Part shown: one piece after another, positions 36,217-45,931 of the stretch
Position numbering within the stretch: the first letter of the stretch is position 1
How the letters are laid out: every line of letters starts with the position of its first letter
Assembly: GCF_000194985.1 (NCBI RefSeq)
Contig: NZ_GL878519.1
Span: forward strand, 555,826 to 619,825
Reading direction: 5' to 3'
DNA from: Dialister micraerophilus DSM 19965
GTDB lineage: Bacteria > Bacillota > Negativicutes > Veillonellales > Dialisteraceae
DNA: 64,000 nucleotides
Program-made: the position numbers and the translations under genes
The notes under the pieces: generated by a model
Database searches by the model: none
Told to the model about the DNA's origin: nothing
The model's input: the letters and a program-made list of their open reading frames with translations, nothing else

Positions 36217-39200
36217 TTATTTTATCCTTAATTACTAAAAAACTTATGAGTTCGAAGTCATCCAACCCATCTATTTCTTCATCTAAAAAGCTTATATTTT
36301 CTCCGCTGATAAAACTTTCGAGTTGACTTTCGGTTTTCACATTTATTATCGAGCTTATTGCTTGTTCCAAAAGTTCGGAGTATTTTTTCATATTTTTACC
36401 GTCTTTTGTTTCTTTATTGAATTGTCTGCAGAGTTCTTTTTCCGTTTCGGTTTTTCCTTTGCATAAAAGTCTGAATGTGTCTAAAAGTTCTTTCGGGGCA
36501 AGGTGATTTATTATTACTTCGCCTTCATCAGATATGTATACCATGTAGAACGGATGAAGTCTGTTTTTACTGTTTATATTTATTTCATTTTTTCTGTTTT
36601 TCAGTACAAATATTACTCCTTCCGGAAGTTTTTTGGTACTTTGGGTAACGGCATTCATTCCTCCGGGGGCTTTTTCTATTTCGGGATTTTTCTTTATATA
36701 GTCCAAAAGGTCAAGTCTAAATTCATTCAGTCCCAAGTCCGTTATGGATATTCCGCTGTTCATGTCTTCCAAATCGATTACTTCTTCTTGCAATCTTTTG
36801 AGTTGATTTTTTCTGTATTCAAGGTCTGTTTTTTCTTCTTGAGTGAGTATATTTTCGTCACCGGTTGATGTCATGTTTACGATTTTCATTCGTGTTTCGA
36901 CTTTTGCTTTGAGGTTTATATATTCGTCAAGTGTTATGTCCGGCCAAAAGTTTACGAGTTGTACGCATTTATTTTTACTTCCTATACGGTCTATTCGTCC
37001 GAATCTTTGTATTATTCTTACCGGATTCCAATGTATGTCATAGTTTATAATCCAGTCGCAGTCTTGCAGATTTTGTCCTTCAGATACGCAGTCTGTCGCT
37101 ATAAGTATATCTATTTCTTCTTTTTCATTCGGAAGTATAATTTCTTTGTCTTTCGATATCGGTGAAAACAGTGTGAGTATGGTATTAAAGTCGGCTGCAA
37201 GTCCTTTTATCGTTGTTTTTCCGTCCGTTGCTCCGGTTATGAGTGCGGTATTCAATTTGTATTTGTTTTTTACGTATCGACTTACATTTTCATATATGTA
37301 GTTTGCCGTGTCGGCAAACGCTGTGAATACAAGTATTTTCTTATTTCCTTTATTTATAGGATTTTTTTGCTTTTCGTCTATTATTTCAAAAAGTGTTTTC
37401 AGTTTTTCGTCGTATTCCGGAGTTATATCTTCTACCATGTTTATAAGCAGGTCAAATATTTCTTTATCTTGCAAAAGTTCATGTTTCCATGTCTTGTAAT
37501 CCATATCTTCAAGTGATATTTCAACTTTTTTGCCTACCGAAAATTCTTCATTTTCTTCTGTATTTAATAAATTTTCCGTTTCAATTTCTACAGGTATTTT
37601 GTTCGATTCGTATTTTTCTATTTTATATATTGTTTCTTTTATATATTCGTTTATTCGTATAAGTGATACTTTAAATGAATGCACCGAACTTTCCAAACGT
37701 TTCATCAGATTTATAGACATGATTTTTTGTATTCCACGTTCACGTCCTTTTTGTGTAAGTCCTCCGATTATGTGTTTTTCATCATATTTTTCCGCATATT
37801 TTTCAAGTTTTGATGCAAGTATATAGTTTGTCGGTGTATATATGCAAAGTGTAAGCATATTCAATTGTTCGAATATTTCATTGTATGTAACTGCTTTTTT
37901 CAGATTTGTAAGTATGGGGAATTTTGATATAGGTTTATTTCTTTTCGGAAATTTACCTATTTTTTCCATATTGTAGTAGTTTTGTATATGTTTTCTCGAG
38001 CGTGCTATGGTTACGCTGTCCAGCAATTCGAAGAAGTCATAATCGAGTTTACGAAGCAGATTTTCGGTTGTTCTGTCTTTAGGTTCAAGATCTCCCCATT
38101 TATTGAATGCTCTTTGTGCTTGCTTGAATATTTCTTCAAGTGATTTTTCGGTTTTCAATTTTTCGTCAAGTTCTTGACTGTTTCCTTCATATGCTATTGC
38201 AAGTTGATTTTTAAGATCTGTAAATTTATTGTTTACCGGTGTTGCCGAAAGCATGAGTACTTTCGTCTTTACACCTTTTCGTATTACTTTATTCAAAAGT
38301 TTTTGGTATCTGTTTTCTTTATTTTCTCCTACCGGATTTCCACCGTTTCTGAAGTTATGTGATTCATCTATTACTACAAGGTCATAGTTTCCCCAATTTA
38401 TACGTGCAAGATCAAGTCCGTTTGATATTCCTTTTTTTCTGTTTAAGTCTGTATGAAAAAGTACATCATAGTTCATTCTGTCTTTTAAAAGCGGATTGTT
38501 TTTGTAGTTGAATTTATATGTATTCCAATTTTCCGAGAGTTTTTTCGGGCATAGTACAAGTACAGATTTATTTCTGTTTTCGTAATATTTGATTACCGCC
38601 AGCGCTGTAAATGTTTTACCGAGTCCGACAGAATCGGCGAGTATGCATCCGTTGTATTTTTCAAGTTTGTTTATAATTGCAAGTGCGGCGTCTTCTTGGA
38701 AGTTGTAGAGCATTTTCCAAATTTGACTGTCTTTAAATCCTGTGGATTCGTTCGGGAGTTCATCTTCCGATACGTCTTCCAAAAATTCGCTGAAAATGTT
38801 GTAGAGTGTTACAAAATAAAGGTAGTCCGGTGAATTTTCATTGTATACGGTACCTATATTTTCTATCACTTCTTCTGTAACTTCTTGTAATCTTGATTTG
38901 TCATTCCAAATTTCTTCAAACAAATCTAAAAATTTTTTACTTTCTTGATTTTTAGATTTTACAACAAAATTGGATATGTTATTCCCTTTTTCATATCCCA
39001 AATCAATAGTTGTAAATCCGTTTATCGGCATATATGTCGTTTCATCTACGTTTATAAATTTTTGCATGTTTTCGTTTGATATATTTGATTTGAATGTGAC
39101 TTTTTCTTTTATCCATTGTGCACATTCTTTTGCAATTGCTTTTTGTGTCAGTTCATTTTTAAGTTTCACTTCAAATTCCGAACCGTATAAATCTCGTTCG

Positions 39201-39432
39201 TTTTTGCGCCTTAATATTTCAAATTCTCGTTTTTCTTTTTGTTTTTGTCTTTTATAAATACAGGTGATGTAAATATAAACCTAAGTTCGTCTATATTTTT
39301 CAGTTCGTTTTTGAGTTTATCAAATGCGTAAATTGAAAAACTCGCTGCCGCTATTGACAATTTACTTCCTTTTTTTATTTCCTCTTTTAAATCATCTTTC
39401 AAAAATTTATTTATATTGTCTATAACTTCCAT
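36209..39432 (-). pseudogene. PLD-SNF2 helicase with single frameshift
   Basis: The 5' part (39432-39211) encodes the start of a phospholipase-D-like domain (LKEEIKKGSKLSIAAASFSI, then LRFIFTSPVFIKDK) and stops after ~73 codons. The rest continues in another frame: EKREFEILRRKNERDLYGS, joining the 986-codon frame that ends at 36209. That frame is a complete SNF2-type helicase: ADSVGLGKTFTALAVI (Walker A), VVIDESHNF (DEAH-like), LSATP, and SEGQNLQDCDWIINYDIH with QRFGRIDRIG. The shift maps to 39241-39230, where runs of five A (CAAAAAGAAAAAC) probably lost one A. It could be a dead gene, a phase switch, ribosomal slippage at C AAA AAG, or a sequencing error. Confidence 0.8.
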
Positions 39433-39536
39433 TTTGTCCACCTGTATTATTATTTTATTCTTGTTTTATCTTATTCTATCATAATTATTTTTTTGATTTC
39501 TATATTTTTACAATTTTATGCATGTTTTTGCTTTAC

Positions 39537-39578
39537 AAAAAACGGCATAATCATTTTTTCGATTATACCGTTTTTTTA
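39537..39578 (-). terminator. Terminator of hisS
   Basis: AAAAAACGGTATAATCG / CGGCATAATCATTTTTT-type imperfect inverted repeat with A/T runs on both ends. Confidence 0.75.
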
Positions 39579-39583
39579 TGCTT

Positions 39584-40840
39584 TTATTTTACTGTTTCTT
39601 TTATATATTCTACAAGCGTTTCGAAATCGATTTCTTTTTGTTCTTTTGTTTCCATGTTTTTAAGTATCGCTTTACCTTTTTGAAGTTCGTCTTCGCCTAT
39701 AATTACAACGAACGGGTATTTTTCTTTGTCGGCTTGTTTGAGCAGTGATTTCAAGCTTTTTTCTTGCATTGTAGTTCCTGCGTGGATTTGCTGTTTTCTG
39801 AGTGCTTTTACAATTCCTACGCCTTTTACTCTTGCTTTTTCGCCTACCGTTGCAATGAATACTTGATTTTCGTTTTTCACTTCGGGGAATAAATTCTGCT
39901 GTTCAAGTGCAAGTATCAGACGTTCCATTCCTATTGCCATACCTATTCCGGGTACTTGTATTCCGCCGATTTCGTTTACAAGTCCGTCATATCTTCCGCC
40001 GCCGCAAATTGTACTTTGTGCGCCTAAAGGTTCATACATTATTTCAAAAGCGGTGTTTGTGTAATAGTCAAGACCTCTTACCAGAAGCGGATCTACGATG
40101 TATTCTATTCCGAGTTCGTCAAGGTAGGTTTTGAGTTTTTCAAATTTTTCGCTGCAGTCGTCACATAGACAGTCTACTATGTTCGGCGCTCCTTCTATTA
40201 TTCGTTTGCATGTGGTGTTTTTGCAGTCCAATACACGGAGCGGATTTTTGTATAATCTTGTGTTGCAGTCTTCGCAAAGTTCGTCTTTTTTCGGTTCCAA
40301 AAATGCTATGAGTTTTTCATGGAATACTTTTCTGCATTCAACGTGTCCTACGGAATTGATGTGCAGTTCCAATTCTTTAAGTCCCAAATCTTTGAAAAAT
40401 TGTACTGCCAAGTCTATTACTTCCGCATCTACATATGGATCTTGTGAGCCTAATACTTCCAGTCCGAATTGGTGAAATTCTCTGTATCTTCCGGCTTGCG
40501 GACGGTCGTATCTGAACATCGAACCTATGTAAAAAAGTTTGTGCGTTGTATTATCCACATACATTTTATTTTCAAGGTACGATCTTACTACAGCTGCGGT
40601 ATTTTCAGGTCTTAACGTTATGGATCTTCCGCCTCTGTCGTTAAAGGTGTACATTTCTTTTGTTACTACGTCCGTTGTATCTCCTATTCCTCTAAGAAAC
40701 AATTCTGTCGCTTCAAATGTCGGAGTTCGTATTTCTTCAAAATTGTAAAGGCTGCATATTTGTCTGATTTTTTGTTCCAAATATTGCCACTTGTAAATAT
40801 TTTCCGGCAAAATATCTTGCGTTCCTCTAATTCGCTTCAT
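39584..40840 (-). CDS. hisS: Histidyl-tRNA synthetase
   Basis: 418 residues, class II synthetase. N-terminal RIRGTQDILPENIYKWQYLE, motif 2 region SMFRYDRPQAGRYREFHQFG, the His-binding VRGLDYYTNTAFE, CGGGRYDGLV, motif 3 GIGMAIGMERLILAL, and a C-terminal anticodon-binding domain. A GGGGG site precedes ATG 40840. I see no T-box in its leader, unlike ileS. Confidence 0.97.
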   Translation of the reverse strand: MKRIRGTQDILPENIYKWQYLEQKIRQICSLYNFEEIRTPTFEATELFLRGIGDTTDVVTKEMYTFNDRGGRSITLRPENTAAVVRSYLENKMYVDNTTHKLFYIGSMFRYDRPQAGRYREFHQFGLEVLGSQDPYVDAEVIDLAVQFFKDLGLKELELHINSVGHVECRKVFHEKLIAFLEPKKDELCEDCNTRLYKNPLRVLDCKNTTCKRIIEGAPNIVDCLCDDCSEKFEKLKTYLDELGIEYIVDPLLVRGLDYYTNTAFEIMYEPLGAQSTICGGGRYDGLVNEIGGIQVPGIGMAIGMERLILALEQQNLFPEVKNENQVFIATVGEKARVKGVGIVKALRKQQIHAGTTMQEKSLKSLLKQADKEKYPFVVIIGEDELQKGKAILKNMETKEQKEIDFETLVEYIKETVK

Positions 40841-41064
40841 TGGTATTCCCCCTTTTGTTATTTATAATTATAGCATTATGAAGTTTAAATATAAATGAGT
40901 TTAAACAATCTTTTAATCATACTTTATTTTTATTTGGTTCTTTGTTATGTTATAATGCTTTAGGATAAATGTTTATTTTGTTGAATTTGCAAATTTTTAT
41001 GTTTGTCTTTTTATTTTGTAAATTTTTGCATTTTTTTCAAATTATTTATTTGCATTGAATAATT
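40841..41064. other. Divergent AT-rich spacer
   Basis: Between hisS (minus) and the structured leader of the EamA-like gene (plus). Very AT rich; a TTTATA/TATAAT-like element at ~40950 could be part of a promoter. No gene. Confidence 0.5.
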
Positions 41065-41227
41065 TTGACAAATTTATATTGATTTATGAAATACCGAGTG
41101 CAGTACGGTTACAATCTCAAGAATAAACCGCACTTTCAAGTATGGTAGTATGGTATAAATCGGTTCTTGAAAGATTAGACTGATAGCGTTCTGTATAAAT
41201 ATTCAGAGCGCTTTTAACTTTTTATTC
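41065..41227 (+). promoter_or_regulatory. Candidate structured leader/riboswitch with terminator
   Basis: A -35 TTGACA at 41065-41070 with a weak -10 nearby is followed by three helices: GTGC..CGGTT (41098-41110) with AACCGCAC (41126-41133), CTTTCAAG (41133-41140) with CTTGAAAG (41166-41173), and a terminator AGCGTTCTG / CAGAGCGCT followed by TTTTAACTTTTTATT (41185-41226). The gene starts 41 bases after the terminator. This is the layout of a transcription-attenuation riboswitch; I could not match it to a known class. Confidence 0.5.
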
Positions 41228-41267
41228 TGTATTTCTTTATCATAGTAAATTTTGAGAGGTTGGTACT

Positions 41268-41696
41268 ATGAATTTTGCGTTTTGGTGGCCTATCGGCGCT
41301 TTGGTTTTGGCTAATTTGACTTATCATTTTTGTTTTAAGTTGATTCCCGCTTCAGTAAATCTTTTTGCGTCTTTGACCGTTACTTACTTGTTTGCATCTG
41401 TTGCAGCTTTGGCTCTGTGTTGGTATACTTCTCCTTCCGGTGAGTTTTTGGGGCAGTATACAAAAATTAATTGGATTGCTTTCATTTTGGGCTTTTGTCT
41501 GATCGGTTTGGAGGCCGGTGCTTACTATATGTATAAGGCCGGTTGGCAAATTAATATCGCAGCAATGGTTTATAGTACTATCGTTTCAATTATTCTGATG
41601 ATTTCCGGATCTTTGTTTTTCCATGAAACTTTCACTTTGACGAAAGCTTTCGGTGCAATTCTTTGTTTCGTGGGTTTGTTTTTCGTCATGAGGTAG
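41268..41696 (+). CDS. Half-size EamA/DMT-type membrane protein
   Basis: 142 residues, four to five membrane segments (~5-27, 32-54, 67-90, 95-115, 122-141). The C-terminal part (MISGSLFFHETFTLTKAFG, FVGLFFVMR) resembles one EamA domain; full DMT transporters have two, so this one should act as a dimer as small multidrug-type proteins do (inference). GAGAGG lies in front of ATG 41268. Substrate unknown; the leader in front may sense it. A plus-strand terminator follows at 41706-41732. Confidence 0.75.
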   Translation: MNFAFWWPIGALVLANLTYHFCFKLIPASVNLFASLTVTYLFASVAALALCWYTSPSGEFLGQYTKINWIAFILGFCLIGLEAGAYYMYKAGWQINIAAMVYSTIVSIILMISGSLFFHETFTLTKAFGAILCFVGLFFVMR

Positions 41697-41705
41697 TTTC
41701 AAATT

Positions 41706-41732
41706 CAGTCCCTTTAAGGGACTTTTTTATTG
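41706..41732 (+). terminator. Terminator of EamA-like gene
   Basis: AGTCCCTTTAAGGGACTTTTTT; short perfect stem with T6. Confidence 0.88.
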
Positions 41733-41751
41733 CATTTTTCTTAAATAAAAA

Positions 41752-41797
41752 TATCCGTAACATTTTCCGATTGAATTGTTACGGATATTTCTTTTTA
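41752..41797 (-). terminator. Terminator of purA
   Basis: ATATCCGTAACA / TGTTACGGATATTTTTAT on the minus strand with a 14-base loop. Confidence 0.88.
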
Positions 41798-41811
41798 AAT
41801 ATATTCAAATA

Positions 41812-43101
41812 TTATTTTTTAAATACATCTTTTACTACTATTGTTTCTTCTCTTGTCGGGCCTACGGATACTATTCCTATTTTCACTCCGGTTATTTCCG
41901 CTATTGCTTCTACGTATTCTTTTGCTTTTTGCGGAAGTTTGTCATATTCTCTTATGTCGGAAATTTTTTCTTTCCAACCTTCAAATGTTTTGTATATCGG
42001 TTTGAGTTTGGAAAGGAAGTTCAGATCTGCGGGATATTCTTTTATTTCTTTTCCTTCGTATTCGTATCCTACACAAATTTTTATTTCGTCCATTTGGTCG
42101 AATATGTCAAGTCTTGTAATTGCAAGGTAGTCGAATGTATTGAGTTGTGCCGCATATCTTACCGCTCTTGCGTCAAGCCAGCCTATTCTTCTGGGTCTTC
42201 CCGTTACGGTGCCGAATTCGTGTGCGAGGTTTCTTATGTAGTCGCCTGTTTCGTCATGAAGTTCGGTCGGGAACGGGCCTTCGCCTACTCTGGTGCTGTA
42301 TGCTTTTACTACTCCGAATATGTTTTTCATATTGTGCGGTCCGATTCCTGCGCCTATGCACGCTCCTCCTGCTGTCGGGTGTGATGACGTTACGTACGGA
42401 TATGTTCCGTTGTCACAATCGAGCATTGATGCTTGTGCACCTTCAAAGAGTACGTTTTTGCCTTCTTTTATGAATTTGTCTACGTTGTAGTTTGTGTCTT
42501 GTACGAACGGTCTCAAAATTTCCGCATATTCGAGGTAGTCTTTGAGCATTTTTTCGTAGTCGAATCCTTCTACTCCATAGAGTTTTTCAAGTACTCTGTT
42601 TTTGTATTCAAGGTTGTATTTGAGTTTTTCAGCAAATACTTCTTTGTCCATAAGGTCGCATATTCTTATACCTATACGGTTGATTTTGTCTGCATAGCAA
42701 GGTCCGATTCCGTTTTTTGTCGTTCCGATTTTACGGCTGCCTTTCATAGCTTCTTCAGCTTCATCTTGTCTTATATGGTACGGAAATACTACTTGTGCAC
42801 GTGTAGATATTTGGAGGTGGTGTGTTTTTACACCTTTTTCTTCCAAGCTTCTCATTTCTTCGATGAAGCTTTTCGGGTCTATTACTACGCCCGTACCTAC
42901 TACGCAAATTGTGTTTTCGTACATAATTCCGCTCGGCATTAGTCTTAGGGGGTATACTTTTCCGCCTGTCACTACTGTGTGTCCTGCGTTGTTTCCGCCC
43001 TGTGATCTTACTACTACATCGGCTTTTGCCGCCAAGTAGTCGACTATTTTACCTTTTCCTTCGTCGCCCCATTGTGCGCCGATTACCATAGCTGTTGCCA
43101 T
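41812..43101 (-). CDS. purA: Adenylosuccinate synthetase
   Basis: 429 residues from ATG 43101 (AGAGG site); the frame is open 75 bases further upstream but that stretch lies in the purB tail. GTP-binding GAQWGDEGKGKIVDYLA at the N-terminus, RSQGGNNAGHTVV, the KNGIGPCYADK and EGAQASMLDCDNGTYPYVTS blocks, and TGRPRRIGWLDARAVRYAA. First step from IMP to AMP. It follows purB by 16 bases, so the two AMP-branch enzymes are co-expressed. Confidence 0.97.
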   Translation of the reverse strand: MATAMVIGAQWGDEGKGKIVDYLAAKADVVVRSQGGNNAGHTVVTGGKVYPLRLMPSGIMYENTICVVGTGVVIDPKSFIEEMRSLEEKGVKTHHLQISTRAQVVFPYHIRQDEAEEAMKGSRKIGTTKNGIGPCYADKINRIGIRICDLMDKEVFAEKLKYNLEYKNRVLEKLYGVEGFDYEKMLKDYLEYAEILRPFVQDTNYNVDKFIKEGKNVLFEGAQASMLDCDNGTYPYVTSSHPTAGGACIGAGIGPHNMKNIFGVVKAYSTRVGEGPFPTELHDETGDYIRNLAHEFGTVTGRPRRIGWLDARAVRYAAQLNTFDYLAITRLDIFDQMDEIKICVGYEYEGKEIKEYPADLNFLSKLKPIYKTFEGWKEKISDIREYDKLPQKAKEYVEAIAEITGVKIGIVSVGPTREETIVVKDVFKK

Positions 43102-43117
43102 ATTTTTTCCTCTTTCG

Positions 43118-44410
43118 TTATAAACCGTATCTCGCAAAAATTGTGTCGACATGTTTAAGCATCGGTTTTTCATCAAAGCATGCTTTTATTTCTTCGTTTG
43201 TCAAATATTTCTTTATGTCTTCGTCTTTGCAAAGATTTTCATAGAAATCTTCCCCGTCTATCCATCTCTTCATCGCATTTCGTTGTACCCAACGGTATGC
43301 AGTATCTCTGTATGCACCTTTTTCCACGAGTGCAAGAAGTATGCGTGGACTGTATATAAGTCCGCCGGTAAGATTTAAGTCTTCTTTCATTTTTTCCGGA
43401 TATACCAGAAGTTTGTCGATAAGCTTTGTCGTTTCTTTCAATATGTAGTCGAGTGCCGTTGTTGCATCGGGAAGTATTACTCTTTCTACCGATGAGTGAG
43501 ATATATCTCTTTCGTGCCAAAGAGGTACGTCTTCCAACGCCGGTACAACGTATCCTTGTATAAGTCTTGCCATTCCGCAAATACGTTCACTTCTTACGGG
43601 ATTACGTTTGTGCGGCATTGCCGATGAACCTTTTTGTTTCTTGCTGAAATATTCTTCCACTTCACGTACTTCGGTACGTTGAAGATTTCTTATTTCAAGT
43701 GCAATTTGTGCAAGGCTTGATGCAATAATGGCCAATGTAGTTACGTATTGTGCATGATGATCACGTTGTACGACTTGTGTGGATACCGGTTCCACTTTAA
43801 GTCCCAATTTTTCACATACATATTTTTCTACAAACGGATCTATATCTGCATATGTACCTACTGCGCCGGATAATTTTCCTACACGCATATCTTCGGCTGC
43901 ACATTTCATTCTTTCTATATTTCTGAGTGTCTGACTGTACCAAAGAAGTATTTTCAATCCGAACGTTGTCGGTTCGGCATGTACACCGTGTGTTCTTCCG
44001 ATTGAAGGTGTGTACTTGAATTCTATCGCTCTTCTTTTCAGGACTTCTTTCAATTCTTCAAGGTCTTTCAAAAGTATTTCAGATGCTTTTTTCACTTGAA
44101 GATTTATTCCCGTATCTTTTACGTCGGTAGATGTAAGTCCCATATGAATGTACTTGGCTTCATCGCCTACGTTTTCACCTACACAGGTAAGAAAAGCTAT
44201 AATATCGTGATTTACTTCACGATCTATTTCATGTATACGTTCAACATCGAATTTCGCTTTTTTCTTTATTACTTCAACTGCTTCTTTCGGAATGCGTCCG
44301 AGCTTTGCATTCGCTTCGCATGCGGCGATTTCCACATCGAGCATCATTTGCCATTCATTCTTTTCGCTCCATACGGCGCCCATTTCTTCTTTTGTATATC
44401 TTTCAATCAT
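43118..44410 (-). CDS. purB: Adenylosuccinate lyase
   Basis: 430 residues from ATG 44410, which overlaps the upstream stop by 8 bases. Fumarase/aspartase superfamily: catalytic region HDIIAFLTCVGE, MGLTSTDVKDTG, GRTHGVHAEPTTFG, and the signature KKQKGSSAMPHKRNP. It acts twice in purine synthesis (SAICAR and adenylosuccinate cleavage). Operon order: FAD dehydrogenase, purB, purA. Confidence 0.97.
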   Translation of the reverse strand: MIERYTKEEMGAVWSEKNEWQMMLDVEIAACEANAKLGRIPKEAVEVIKKKAKFDVERIHEIDREVNHDIIAFLTCVGENVGDEAKYIHMGLTSTDVKDTGINLQVKKASEILLKDLEELKEVLKRRAIEFKYTPSIGRTHGVHAEPTTFGLKILLWYSQTLRNIERMKCAAEDMRVGKLSGAVGTYADIDPFVEKYVCEKLGLKVEPVSTQVVQRDHHAQYVTTLAIIASSLAQIALEIRNLQRTEVREVEEYFSKKQKGSSAMPHKRNPVRSERICGMARLIQGYVVPALEDVPLWHERDISHSSVERVILPDATTALDYILKETTKLIDKLLVYPEKMKEDLNLTGGLIYSPRILLALVEKGAYRDTAYRWVQRNAMKRWIDGEDFYENLCKDEDIKKYLTNEEIKACFDEKPMLKHVDTIFARYGL

Positions 44411-45803
44411 TAATGCTGTCGACCCCTTCACGTTTTAATATTTCTTTTGCAACTACCACGCCGGCAGCACTTGCCTGTACAAGTCCTCTTGTTATACCGG
44501 CACCGTCACCGATTGCAAAGAAATTAGGTATTGCCGTCTCAAGTTTATCACTGAGTTCCGGCCTTGATGAATAGAATTTAACTTCTACACCGTAAAGCAA
44601 TGTATGTCTGGAGTTTGCACCCGGTGCAACCACATCCAATGCTTCAAACATTTCCTCAATATCTTTAAGGAAACGATACGGAAGTACAAGCGATAAATCT
44701 CCCGGTGTAGCTGACGGCATTGTGGGATTTACAAGACCCCTCTTGATACGCTCTTCGGTAGATCTTCTGCCGTCACGCAAATCTCCCAATCTTTGTACAA
44801 TCGGGCCGCCGCCGAGCATATTTGCCAATGTGGCTATATATTTACCGTATGCAATAGGTTCATTGAACGGCTTTGTAAACTTCTTTGAAACCAATATTGC
44901 AAAATTGGTGTTTTGACTCTTCTTATATGCAAATGAATGTCCGTTTACCGTCTGAAGTCCGCCGTTGTTTTCCGTAACGACAAATCCGTAAGGATTCATA
45001 CAGAAAGTACGTACTCTGTCATCAAAAGACTTCGAGAAATAAACAAGCTTGGATTCATAGCAAATCTTCGTTATCGGTTCAAACGTTTCCGCCGGCATTT
45101 CTACACGCACACCGATATCCACCGCATTGGCACGTGTATGTATACCCATCTTGTGTACGGAATTATTGAACCACTCCGCACCTTCACGTCCCGGAGCGGC
45201 AACAAGATACTTGGACAAATAAGTCTTACCGCCTGCAATAATTCCCAATGTACCGTCTTCCTTAGGATGCAATACATCCTCAACCTCGGTATCACAAAGA
45301 ACTTCCACATTACTCGGAAGTGCATCACGCATATTTGCCAAAATATCCGCATTCACATCAGTACCCAAATGTCTGATACGTGCCGGAATAAGCGCCAAAT
45401 CTGCTGAAGCGGCTTTACGTTTAAGCTCATGCAAATCATCTTGGAACTCGTCACCGTAAACCTTACGATTAGCCCCACCGAACTTGCAATAAATCGAATC
45501 TACATAAGAAATAAGCTTTGAAAGTTCACCCTTATTCATGTAATCGTCAAGATTACCGCCGTATTCGGTAGTAAGTGTCAATTTTCCGTCAGAAAACGCA
45601 CCTGCTCCGCCCCAACCGCATACGATATTTTTCCTTTTCTCAGAAGGAGGCGCATTTCTATCTTTGTTAATTTTTACGCGTTCCCGTATATCATGACCTT
45701 TTTCCACAATCAAAACGGAAAAATTACTTTTCGCCAATTCCAATGCGGTAAAAATACCCGCCGGACCGGCTCCGATAATAATTACATCATAAATTCCAGA
45801 CAA
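44403..45803 (-). CDS. FAD-dependent dehydrogenase (COG2509 type)
   Basis: 466 residues. N-terminal FAD-binding GAGPAGIFTALELAKSNFSV, ERVKINKDRNAP, then GWGGAGAFSDGKLTLTTEYGG and the C-terminal FFAIGDGAGITRGLVQASAAG. These are the hallmarks of the uncharacterised FAD-dependent dehydrogenase family COG2509, common in Firmicutes and often found near purine genes. Substrate and partner are unknown. Translationally coupled to purB. Confidence 0.88.
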   Translation of the reverse strand: MSGIYDVIIIGAGPAGIFTALELAKSNFSVLIVEKGHDIRERVKINKDRNAPPSEKRKNIVCGWGGAGAFSDGKLTLTTEYGGNLDDYMNKGELSKLISYVDSIYCKFGGANRKVYGDEFQDDLHELKRKAASADLALIPARIRHLGTDVNADILANMRDALPSNVEVLCDTEVEDVLHPKEDGTLGIIAGGKTYLSKYLVAAPGREGAEWFNNSVHKMGIHTRANAVDIGVRVEMPAETFEPITKICYESKLVYFSKSFDDRVRTFCMNPYGFVVTENNGGLQTVNGHSFAYKKSQNTNFAILVSKKFTKPFNEPIAYGKYIATLANMLGGGPIVQRLGDLRDGRRSTEERIKRGLVNPTMPSATPGDLSLVLPYRFLKDIEEMFEALDVVAPGANSRHTLLYGVEVKFYSSRPELSDKLETAIPNFFAIGDGAGITRGLVQASAAGVVVAKEILKREGVDSIND

Positions 45804-45824
45804 GAAAATCCCCCTTTTCCGGGC

Positions 45825-45858
45825 ATCAAAAAACCCCCACGATTGTGGGGGAATGCTT
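45825..45858 (-). terminator. Terminator of the KOW-like gene
   Basis: CCCCCAC AATC GTGGGGG followed by TTTTTT on the minus strand; very stable stem. Confidence 0.92.
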
Positions 45859-45931
45859 TTATGTCCCTTTTAATCATACAAATATATATAATAAATGTCA
45901 ATAAAAATATTTATTTTCTTTGAACTTTTTT

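Noticed and set aside
30345..39432. DISARM or BREX system
   Set aside because: No DUF1998 (DrmB), no PglZ, BrxC or Lon-like gene; the helicase/PLD/methylase mix is only superficially similar.
40841..41064. T-box in front of hisS
   Set aside because: No GGTGGNACC sequence or terminator on the minus strand upstream of hisS.
41098..41227. Guanidine, preQ1 or Mn riboswitch
   Set aside because: Consensus blocks that I know for these classes are not present; left as an unassigned leader.
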